In this document: piece after piece, positions 57,985 through 64,000 of the stretch
Layout: each line of letters begins with the position of its first letter
Numbering within the stretch: the stretch's first letter is position 1
Source of the DNA: CADEDH01 sp047974625
GTDB lineage: Bacteria > Actinomycetota > Acidimicrobiia > Acidimicrobiales > SZUA-35
Length of the DNA: 64,000 nucleotides
Assembly: GCA_047974625.1 (NCBI GenBank)
Contig: JBKECK010000054.1
Span: 1 to 64,000, forward strand
Direction: 5' to 3'
The notes under the pieces: generated by a model
What the model was told of the DNA's origin: nothing
What the model saw: only the letters and a program-made list of their open reading frames with translations
The model's database searches: none
Made by a program: the position numbers and the translations under genes

Positions 57985-58670
57985 AGGCCGGCCGTGACCG
58001 CGGTATGGGTGGCCTGGGCCAGGCGGGCCCCCCAGGGCGACCGCGGCCCGGTGAACCGTTCCCGTCGCCCCGGTTCGGGGCAGACGACCAGCACGGCGTC
58101 GCTGGCCGTGCCGGTGCCGGGCACCCCGGCCTCGATAAGGGCCTGGGTCTTGGCCTCGGTCATGGTCATCACCGCGTTGACGAAGGCGCCGGCCTCGAGG
58201 CCGACGGGTAGTTGGGCGACCAGGTTGATGGTGCCCGGCCGGGGCGGTGACCCGCCGCCGGCCGGGTGCGGGGCGGGGTGGTCCGGTTCGATGGGGCCGT
58301 GCCACGGGTTCCAGTCCGACCAGCCACCGTCGGGGTCGGCGGCCCAGGTCGGTTTGGTGATTCCGACCGTGGCGTCCACCGTCACCCCGCCGGCGTCCCC
58401 CCGGCGCCGCCGGCTCACGTCGGCGGCGGTGAACAGGGCGACGCCCGGTCCGTCGAGGCCGAGTCGGAGGACCACCTCGGCGGCGTGGGCGGCCAGGTCG
58501 GTGCGGGCGTAGTCGAGGGGCACCCCCAGGTTGATCGCCCACCGGGGGCGGGCCCAGCCCCCGCCGACCGAGGCCGACGACAGCGCCCGGCCCGGTTCGG
58601 GCCAGTCCCACACCAGCACACCACGGTGATCGTTGGCCGGCGGCACCAGGCGGGGGCGGGAAGGTTCCAC
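57981..58670 (-). CDS. cbiZ: Adenosylcobinamide amidohydrolase (CbiZ)
   Basis: A 229-residue member of the CbiZ family, which removes the side chain of scavenged adenosylcobinamides to give adenosylcobyric acid so that imported corrinoids can be rebuilt by CbiB, CobU, CobS and CobT. RALSSASVGGGWARPRWAINLGV, ALFTAADVSRR, VDATVGITKPTWA, PGTINLVAQLPVGLEAGAFVNAVMTMTEAKTQAL and GTASDAVLVV are the conserved blocks in order. The GTG start at 58670 is the first plausible one. Its coupling to cobU supports a salvage route in this organism. Confidence 0.9.
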   Translation of the reverse strand: MEPSRPRLVPPANDHRGVLVWDWPEPGRALSSASVGGGWARPRWAINLGVPLDYARTDLAAHAAEVVLRLGLDGPGVALFTAADVSRRRRGDAGGVTVDATVGITKPTWAADPDGGWSDWNPWHGPIEPDHPAPHPAGGGSPPRPGTINLVAQLPVGLEAGAFVNAVMTMTEAKTQALIEAGVPGTGTASDAVLVVCPEPGRRERFTGPRSPWGARLAQATHTAVTAGL

Positions 58671-58700
58671 GACCCGGGGATCATAGACGGATCGTCGCGG

Positions 58701-59597
58701 TCAGCCGCACCGGTCGAGGGCGGTGGTGAGACGTCGGAGGCCGTCGGGCCCGGGCACGGCGATGCGGGCCACACCCGGGAGGCCGAAGCTGGCACAGTCG
58801 CGGACGAGGACCCCGTGAGGGGCGAGACGGGCCCGCAGCCCGGGTCGGTCGACGAGCACCCAGGGGGCGTCGGCCGCGGTCACCGCGAACCCCCGGGTGG
58901 TGAGGGCGGCCACCAGCTCGGCCCGGGCGTCGACCACCGCGGTCGACCACGCCCCCAGGTCGGCCGCCTCCACCAGGTCGACCAGGGCGGCCAGGGCCAG
59001 GGCGCCCACCGACCAGTGGGGTTGACGGCGGGCGAAACGGGTGACGTCGTCGGCGACCACGTACCCGAGGCGGAGGCCTGGGCAGGCGAACGTCTTGGTC
59101 AGGCTGCCGACGGTGACCCCCGGGCGTCCCGCCGTCCACGCCCCGGTGGAGAGGGGGTAGAAGGCCTCATCCCAGATCTGGGCGTCCAGGCCCCGAGGGG
59201 CCAGGGCCCCGCTGGGACTGTGGGGGTCGCTCCGCCACCGGGGCCCGTCGCCGGACCGCGGGTACAGGCCGAAGTCCGGTTCGGTCCACGGTCCGCCGCC
59301 CAGTTCGGCGGCCACCAGGGCGATGGCCTCGGCGCCCCCGTTGGTGACCAGGAGCCGGTCGGCGTCGACCCCGAGCCGTTCGGCCAGGGCGCGGGTGGCC
59401 GGCCCGGGATCGGGGTAGCGGCCGACGGTGTCGAGGTGGCGGGCCACCACCGGGGTGGGGTCGGGGGCGAACGGGTTGAGGTTCTGGGACAGGTCGAGAA
59501 GGGCGGCGGGGTCGAGGCCGAGGGCCCGGGCCACCGCCGGGCCGTCACCCCCGTGACCACCGGGCGGGGGTACCCGAGGGGGACGGCGGTCCACCAT
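58701..59597 (-). CDS. cobD: Threonine-phosphate decarboxylase-like PLP enzyme (CobD/CobC)
   Basis: A 298-residue fold-type I PLP enzyme. The CobD/CobC-type opening GGHGGDGPAVARALGLDPAALLDLSQNLNPF is present, then VTNGGAEAIALVA. The Schiff-base Lys is in VGSLTKTFACPGLRLGYVV, and FGLPGVARIAV carries the C-terminal Arg. It would make (R)-1-amino-2-propanol phosphate for CbiB. Histidinol-phosphate aminotransferase is the closest alternative, but the HGG motif and the cluster context favour CobD. ATG 59597 is used; a GTG at 59642 in frame adds 15 residues. It heads the cobalamin operon, 30 bases before cbiZ. Confidence 0.87.
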   Translation of the reverse strand: MVDRRPPRVPPPGGHGGDGPAVARALGLDPAALLDLSQNLNPFAPDPTPVVARHLDTVGRYPDPGPATRALAERLGVDADRLLVTNGGAEAIALVAAELGGGPWTEPDFGLYPRSGDGPRWRSDPHSPSGALAPRGLDAQIWDEAFYPLSTGAWTAGRPGVTVGSLTKTFACPGLRLGYVVADDVTRFARRQPHWSVGALALAALVDLVEAADLGAWSTAVVDARAELVAALTTRGFAVTAADAPWVLVDRPGLRARLAPHGVLVRDCASFGLPGVARIAVPGPDGLRRLTTALDRCG

Positions 59598-59755
59598 CCC
59601 GATCGTCACCGGTCGGTTGTCGGTCAGGGGGGCCGGATCCACCCCGTCATGATGCCGGCCCGGTGATCGGCTGCGGTCCGAGCCACCACTGGACTTGGTC
59701 CGCGGTGGGCGGCCCCCGTACGGTGCCCAGGGAACCGAGCGGGAGACGGGGGACC

Positions 59756-61492
59756 ATGGCTGAGCCGGTCGATCAGGACGTGACGGTGGCCGGGCGCTAC
59801 CTGGAACGGTTGGAGGCCGGGGGGATCAGGCACCTGTTCGTGAACGCCGGCACCGACTTCGCTCCGATCGCCGAGGCCTACGCCCTCAACCGGGAGCAGG
59901 AGGGGCCGCCCCTCCCCTGCCCCGTGATCTGCACCCACGAGAACCTGGCCGTCGGGATGGCGCACGGGGCCTACCTCATGAGCGGACGCCCCCAGGCCGT
60001 CATGTTTCATGTGAGCGTCGGGACGGCCAACGCGGTGTGCGGTATCACCAACGCGGCCCGCGATCAGGTGCCGCTGCTGGTAGCGGCCGGGCGGACCCCG
60101 ATCCTCGAACAGGGCGCCCTCGGGGCCCGCGACACCAGCATCCACTGGGCGCAGGAGATGTTCGACCAGGCTGGCATGGTTCGCGAGCTGGTCAAATGGG
60201 ACTACGAGCTGCGCGACGCCGGCCAGCTCGACCAGGTGGTCGACCGGGCCCTCGCCCTGGCCAGCAGTCACCCGCGCGGCCCCGTCTACCTGTCGCTGCC
60301 CCGTGAGATCCTGGCCCGACCGGCGGCGAGCCCTCCCCTGTCAGGGGTGGGCACCGCGGTTCCCGCCGGGCCGCATCCCGATCCGGCCGCGGTGGCCGAG
60401 CTGGCCGACCGGCTTGCCGGGGCCCGTCTGCCCGTCATCCTCACCTCGGCCGCCGGGGCCGACCCGGCCGTCCCCGCCCTGCTGGCAGACCTGGCCGAAC
60501 GGTTCGCCGTCGGCGTGGTGGAGGTGGCCCCGCGATATCTGAACCTGGCTGGTCCCGGGCCCGGGGTCGACGCCAGTGGCGCCCGGTCGCGGATGCACCT
60601 CGGCTACCAGGCCGACCGGGTCCTCGCCGCGGCCGATGTGGTGGTGGTGCTGGAGGCCGATGTGCCCTGGATGCCCACGCGCTCCGCCCCCGAGTCCGGG
60701 GCCTTCGTGGCCCAGGTCGGTGTCGACCCCCTCTACGCCCGGTATCCGATGCGCAGCCACCGGTCCGACCTGACCCTCACCGCGGCTCCCGCCGCCGCCC
60801 TGGCCGCGCTGACCGGGGCCCTCGAGGCGCGGGCGGCCGAGGTCGACCCGGGCCGGACCGACCGGGTCCGGGCCCGGGCCGACGCGGCCCGGGGTGCCTC
60901 CGACCGCCTTGCGGCCCGGGAACGGACCGCGTCGGGACCGATCACCAAGGCGTTCGCCTCGTTGACGCTCGGTGAACTGCTGGAGCCCGATGACGTGGTG
61001 ATCAACGAGTACTGGGGTGCCCCAGGTTTGTTGGGCCGGTCACGGCCGGGCACCTACTTTTACCTACCCCCGTCCGGTGGGTTGGGTTGGGCCGTGCCGG
61101 CCGCCCTGGGGGCCCGCCTGGCGGCCCCCGACCGACGGGTCGTGGCCCTGGTGGGCGACGGCGCCTACCTGTTCGCCAACCCGGCGTCGTGCCATCACGC
61201 CGCGGCCAAGCACGACCTGCCCGTCCTGATCGTGGTGGCCAACAACGCCACTTGGGGGGCGGTTGACGCGGCCACCCGGAGCGTCTACCCGGAGGGTCGG
61301 GCGGTCGCCGCCGATGACCACCGCCTGTCCGATCTGTCGCCATCCCCGGACTTCGCCGCCTACGCCCGGGCGTCGGGCGGGTTCGGCGTCACTGTCACCG
61401 ACCGGGGTGATCTGGCCGCGGCCCTCGTCGCCGGGCTCGAGGCCGTCGACCAGGGGCGTCACGCCCTCATCGACGTGGCGTGCGTCGGCTGA
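59756..61492 (+). CDS. Thiamin diphosphate-dependent enzyme (acetolactate synthase/benzoylformate decarboxylase family)
   Basis: A 578-residue three-domain ThDP enzyme. The N-terminal Pyr domain carries the cofactor-activating Glu in CTHENLAVGMAHG. The middle domain spans about residues 200-335. The C-terminal PP domain has the metal and diphosphate motif from VGDGAYLF to VANN (GDG...NN). No FAD-binding signature typical of true acetolactate synthases stands out, and the SPPSGGLGWAVPAALG block fits the broader decarboxylase/carboligase group. It is annotated generically; substrate unknown. The ATG at 59756 follows GGGAGACGGGGG. Convergent with ecsC, nine bases away. Confidence 0.85.
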   Translation: MAEPVDQDVTVAGRYLERLEAGGIRHLFVNAGTDFAPIAEAYALNREQEGPPLPCPVICTHENLAVGMAHGAYLMSGRPQAVMFHVSVGTANAVCGITNAARDQVPLLVAAGRTPILEQGALGARDTSIHWAQEMFDQAGMVRELVKWDYELRDAGQLDQVVDRALALASSHPRGPVYLSLPREILARPAASPPLSGVGTAVPAGPHPDPAAVAELADRLAGARLPVILTSAAGADPAVPALLADLAERFAVGVVEVAPRYLNLAGPGPGVDASGARSRMHLGYQADRVLAAADVVVVLEADVPWMPTRSAPESGAFVAQVGVDPLYARYPMRSHRSDLTLTAAPAAALAALTGALEARAAEVDPGRTDRVRARADAARGASDRLAARERTASGPITKAFASLTLGELLEPDDVVINEYWGAPGLLGRSRPGTYFYLPPSGGLGWAVPAALGARLAAPDRRVVALVGDGAYLFANPASCHHAAAKHDLPVLIVVANNATWGAVDAATRSVYPEGRAVAADDHRLSDLSPSPDFAAYARASGGFGVTVTDRGDLAAALVAGLEAVDQGRHALIDVACVG

Positions 61493-61501
61493 GGCCCCGG
61501 C

Positions 61502-62227
61502 TCAGGGGCGGTGGCCGTTGAGGACGACCCCGGGGAACTCCCGGAGGGCGTCCTCGGCGATCTGGCGCATCATCCAGCCGTCGATCCCGGCGCCGACGGC
61601 CCCACCCAACACCGGGACGGCCCGACCCATCCGGGACACGAGGTGTTCACCCGCGCCCCGCAGCAGCCGGAATCCGACGGCCTTGTTGACCAGCATCAGG
61701 GCGGACGGGGGCAGCCGCCCCAGGACGAAGCGGGCCACCCGGCCCCCTCCAGCCACCAGACCGGCCCGGGCCAGGACGTCGTTGGCCTCCGAGCCGGTGA
61801 GGGTGAGCAGGATCGCGGTGCGAACCTCCGGCGTGGACAGGTTGTAGCCCCGGACCGACGCGATCGAGGCCACCATGCGGGTGGCCTGGAGGTAGAACTC
61901 GGCGAGGTTAACCGGTAACGCCAGCGGCATGGTCACGAAGCCCCCGAGGCCGGTGACGAATCCCCCGGCCGCGCCGCCGATGGTGGCGTCGCGGATGATG
62001 GTGCGGATGGCCGCCTCGGGGTCGCCGGCCTGGGCCCGGGCCCGGGCGGCGGTCTCGTCGGCCGACGGGATCGGCCCCCGGCCGTCGATGCCCACGTCCA
62101 CCAGGCCGGCGATGAGCTGGTCGATAGCCCCGCCGTGGCGGTCCATATCCCGGGCCGCGTCCAGGGCCGGCACCAGGGTGGCGTCTGATTGGTTGCGGCC
62201 GCCCCGAACCGCGTCGAGCAATCCCAT
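61502..62227 (-). CDS. EcsC family protein
   Basis: A 241-residue protein with the glycine/alanine-rich amphipathic helices of the EcsC family. Recognisable parts are GAAGGFVTGLGGFVTMPLALPVNLAEFYLQATRMVASIASVRGYNL, VRTAILLTLTG and GRAVPVLGGAVGAGIDGWMMRQIAEDA. EcsC proteins are named after an ABC transporter operon gene in Bacillus; their molecular role is unknown. The ATG at 62227 forms the outer end of a 25-bp inverted repeat immediately upstream, so the start codon could be sequestered in an mRNA hairpin. Confidence 0.83.
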   Translation of the reverse strand: MGLLDAVRGGRNQSDATLVPALDAARDMDRHGGAIDQLIAGLVDVGIDGRGPIPSADETAARARAQAGDPEAAIRTIIRDATIGGAAGGFVTGLGGFVTMPLALPVNLAEFYLQATRMVASIASVRGYNLSTPEVRTAILLTLTGSEANDVLARAGLVAGGGRVARFVLGRLPPSALMLVNKAVGFRLLRGAGEHLVSRMGRAVPVLGGAVGAGIDGWMMRQIAEDALREFPGVVLNGHRP

Positions 62228-62285
62228 CCCTGAAGCCTAGGGCACCGCCCGTTGGGACGTGGCGGTGCCCTAGGCTTCAGGGATG
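62225..62285. repeat. Perfect 25-bp inverted repeat at the ecsC start
   Basis: The bases at 62225-62249 are the exact reverse complement of 62261-62285, with an 11-base loop (CGTTGGGACGT). The inner stem includes CCTAGGGCACCGCC. The left arm includes the ecsC start codon (62227-62225). The arms lie between the AAA ATPase stop (62351) and ecsC, both on the minus strand. It can form a 61-base cruciform or mRNA hairpin. Confidence 0.92.
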
Positions 62286-62350
62286 CGGTGCCCGTGCGAT
62301 GAGGCTTCGGCGGTAGAGCCGATGTCCGGACCTGGCCGGCCGGGCCGTGT

Positions 62351-63649
62351 TCAGCGGCGACGGCGCAGGTAGGCCAGCAGTTCGTCGAACTGGCCTGATT
62401 CGTTGCTGTAGGTGGCGTAGTTCCGGGCCGTCTCGAACCACGGCCCGGTGCTGGGCCGTGCCTCGGACACGGCCGCCTTGAGGTCCTTCATGGTGATTGG
62501 CTCCACGCTGCCGGACGACATGGAGCGGTCGATGGCGAACTCGGTGGCACTGTCGCAGACGAGGGCCAGGTCGGCCCCGGTGAGGCCGTCGGTGTTGGCC
62601 GCCACCCGGGCCAGGTCGAGCCGGTGGGTGGGCCGGTCCCGCAGATGGGTCTCCAGGATGGTCTGCCGGGCGGTGGCGTCGGGCGGGAGGACGACCATCA
62701 TGCGGTCGAACCGGCCCGGCCGCAGCAGGGCCGGGTCGATGTCCCACGGATGGTTGGACGCCCCGAGGATGTACACACCGTCGTTGTCCTTGCCCACCCC
62801 ATCGAGCTCGACCAGGAACTGGTTGACCACACCCCGCATCGCCCCACTGTTGCGGAGTTGCGACCGCTTCTGCCCCAGGGCGTCGATCTCGTCGAAGAAC
62901 AGGACGCAGGGGGCGTGGGCCCGGGCCACGTCGAAGATGGCGGTCAGGTTGCGTTCCGAGGCCCCGATCCACATGTCGAGCACGTCGGACAGGCCCACCG
63001 TGTAGAAGCTGGCCCCCAGCTCCCCCGCGCACGCCCGGGCCAGGTAGGTCTTGCCGCACCCGGGCGGACCCCACAGGAGCAGGCCACCCCCGATCGTCTT
63101 GCCGTAGGCCTTGCTCAGCTGGGGGTTGCGCATCGGACCGAGCAGGGACCGGTCGAGTCGCCGCTTGACGTCGTCCATGCCGCCGACGTCGGCCAGGGTG
63201 ATGCCGGGCTGGACCAGCTCCCCGATGAGGGGCTCGGTGGGGGCGGCTTGGTGCTCCCACAGATCGAGGAGGTCGTCGACCGACTCCGGTGTGGGCCCGT
63301 CGCCGGGCACCGGGACGGCCCCGGTCGGAACCGGGCCCGCACCCGCCGGCCGCGGGTCCTGACCTGGGGACGGAGTCGGGGACGGCGCCGGGTCCGGGCC
63401 AAGGGCGTCGGCCAGGCGGCTGAACGCGGCCGCCCGGGGGTCGCCGACGCTCTTGGCGGCACGGGCGGCGAGGCGGAGGGCGTCGACATCGTCGGGCACG
63501 GTGTCCAACACCACGCCCAGGTGGACCAGCGCCCGTTGGGGCTGGCCGGCGGTCACGAGCACCTCGGCCAGGTGCCGGCGGAGGGCGGGGCCGTCCGGGT
63601 CGGCGGCTACCGCCTGCTCGAGGGCGGCGATCAGGTCATCGTTGGTCAT
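62351..63649 (-). CDS. AAA+ ATPase with N-terminal TPR-like region
   Basis: A 432-residue protein. Residues 1-80 form two or three TPR-like helical repeats (LEQAVAADPDGPALRRHLAEVLVTAGQPQRAL). A Pro/Gly-rich linker of about 50 residues follows. Residues about 150-430 are a classical AAA module: VGGMDDVKRRL, WGPPGCGKTYLARA (Walker A), CVLFFDEIDALGQKR (Walker B), GASNHPWDIDPALLRPGRFDR (sensor 1 and Arg finger region) and a small lid. It resembles Cdc48/katanin-like single-module AAA proteins that remodel other proteins. The partner is unknown. ATG 63649 begins the TPR. Confidence 0.88.
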   Translation of the reverse strand: MTNDDLIAALEQAVAADPDGPALRRHLAEVLVTAGQPQRALVHLGVVLDTVPDDVDALRLAARAAKSVGDPRAAAFSRLADALGPDPAPSPTPSPGQDPRPAGAGPVPTGAVPVPGDGPTPESVDDLLDLWEHQAAPTEPLIGELVQPGITLADVGGMDDVKRRLDRSLLGPMRNPQLSKAYGKTIGGGLLLWGPPGCGKTYLARACAGELGASFYTVGLSDVLDMWIGASERNLTAIFDVARAHAPCVLFFDEIDALGQKRSQLRNSGAMRGVVNQFLVELDGVGKDNDGVYILGASNHPWDIDPALLRPGRFDRMMVVLPPDATARQTILETHLRDRPTHRLDLARVAANTDGLTGADLALVCDSATEFAIDRSMSSGSVEPITMKDLKAAVSEARPSTGPWFETARNYATYSNESGQFDELLAYLRRRR

Positions 63650-63722
63650 GGTCGTTCGCTTCGGGGTTGCTGGTGGTTCGGGGGCGCAGGTTCGTGGCCG
63701 GGGTGAGACGGGTTGCCTGGGG

Positions 63723-64000
63723 TCACCACCGGCGTCGGCGCGCCGGCCGGTAGGCGGGTTGGGCGGTGGTGTCGCTGACCTCGATGGCCCGTCGGGCGTC
63801 GGCAGACAGGCTGGCGCGGATGCGGCGCTGTCGCCGCCGGTTGGCAACGATCCAGGTCACCAGGCCCGCGGCCACCAGTGCGGCGGTCAGGTAGGCCAGC
63901 CATCCGCTGGTCCCGCCCACGGTGAGGAGCCGGATGATGGCGAACACCGCCACTGGCCCCACCAGGGACGGTCTCGACCCGAGCTGGCGGATCCGGGCCG
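63723..64000 (-). CDS. Small membrane protein, N-terminus off the right edge
   Basis: The frame is open from the TGA at 63723 through the right window edge, so the true start is outside or at the in-frame GTG at 63962 (79 residues). It shows two hydrophobic helices (VAVFAIIRLLTVGG; LAYLTAALVAAGLVTWIVA), then a basic stretch (RRRQRRIR) and a C-terminal tail ending in ARRRRW. No family is recognised. It lies 73 bases upstream of the AAA ATPase gene in the same direction and may be a membrane partner or the end of a larger operon. Confidence 0.55.
   Translation of the reverse strand, partial: ARIRQLGSRPSLVGPVAVFAIIRLLTVGGTSGWLAYLTAALVAAGLVTWIVANRRRQRRIRASLSADARRAIEVSDTTAQPAYRPARRRRW

Noticed and set aside
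59598..59755. Possible cobalamin riboswitch upstream of the cob operon
   Set aside because: The gap is too short for the normal element and no B12-box-like conserved core could be recognised. The gap before cbiM (40794-40924) was rejected for the same reason.
1..64000. tRNA, rRNA, insertion sequences, integrase or phage genes
   Set aside because: No cloverleaf, rRNA segment, transposase motif or terminal repeats of an insertion sequence were seen on reading both strands; absence by eye is not proof for tRNAs.

Overview
This 64 kb window is a very GC-rich (about 70% or more), gene-dense stretch of an actinobacterial chromosome. Both strands are used and most operons are joined by 4-base ATGA/GTGA start-stop overlaps. 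The actinobacterial assignment rests on the base composition, frequent GTG starts, an IdeR/DtxR-like iron box, a TadE/TadG pilus locus, a Ser/Thr kinase, a Rv2466c-type (mycothiol-linked) oxidoreductase and an FMN/F420-type oxidoreductase. An uncultured or poorly sampled Acidimicrobiia-like lineage is plausible, but nothing here proves the class. No rRNA, tRNA, CRISPR array, transposase, integrase or phage gene was found, so this reads as ordinary chromosome with some lineage-specific accessory clusters.

Layout. 1-6.4 kb (minus): a membrane glycosyltransferase cut by the window edge, an FAD oxidoreductase and an FbpABC-type ferric iron importer behind an IdeR-like operator. 6.5-10.4 kb (plus): NDP-sugar epimerase, a flippase-like/GT2 fusion and a MalY-type lyase, with a 26-bp inverted repeat bracketing the last intergenic region. 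10.4-12.5 kb (minus): SDR, dual-specificity-like phosphatase, enoyl-CoA hydratase. 12.6-15.6 kb (plus): TadE-TadG-TadE pseudopilin operon whose TadG carries a cysteine-paired repeat domain. 15.6-20.8 kb (minus): CAP-domain secreted protein, bifunctional PutA with unusual repeats upstream, PQ-loop membrane protein. 20.9-24.6 kb: CGNR zinc-finger regulator, PPOX protein, Fpg glycosylase lacking one zinc Cys, methylmalonyl-CoA epimerase, HAD hydrolase and a decayed ABC transporter.

24.6-30.6 kb is the most unusual region: an epimerase/DegT aminotransferase fusion faces an Alg14-like gene, an Alg13-like/methyltransferase fusion, a radical SAM enzyme and a second methyltransferase. It is probably a glycan or glycoconjugate tailoring locus. 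30.6-35.6 kb: VOC protein, DsbA-like protein, macrodomain, 6-phosphogluconate dehydrogenase plus 6-phosphogluconolactonase (oxidative pentose phosphate pair), CaiB-type CoA transferase. 35.6-40.4 kb: a Ser/Thr kinase overlapping an atypical sigma factor, divergent from two tandem paralogous lipoproteins. 40.4-43.5 kb: a Fur-family regulator with a palindromic operator in front of the cobalt/nickel ECF transporter CbiM-CbiQ-CbiO.

43.5-50.5 kb: PEBP protein, scramblase-like protein, PAS protein, BKACE enzyme, secreted GH5 hydrolase, fatty acid desaturase with a perfect 20-bp palindrome upstream. 50.6-54.5 kb: acyl-CoA dehydrogenase and MarR regulator divergent over 27 bp, then thiolase and a double CMD protein. 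54.5-59.6 kb: late cobalamin assembly and salvage (CobT, CbiB, CobS, CobU, CbiZ, CobD/CobC-like), which fits with the cobalt importer and the B12-linked methylmalonyl-CoA epimerase elsewhere in the window. 59.7-64 kb: a ThDP enzyme, EcsC protein, TPR-AAA ATPase and a small membrane protein cut by the right edge.
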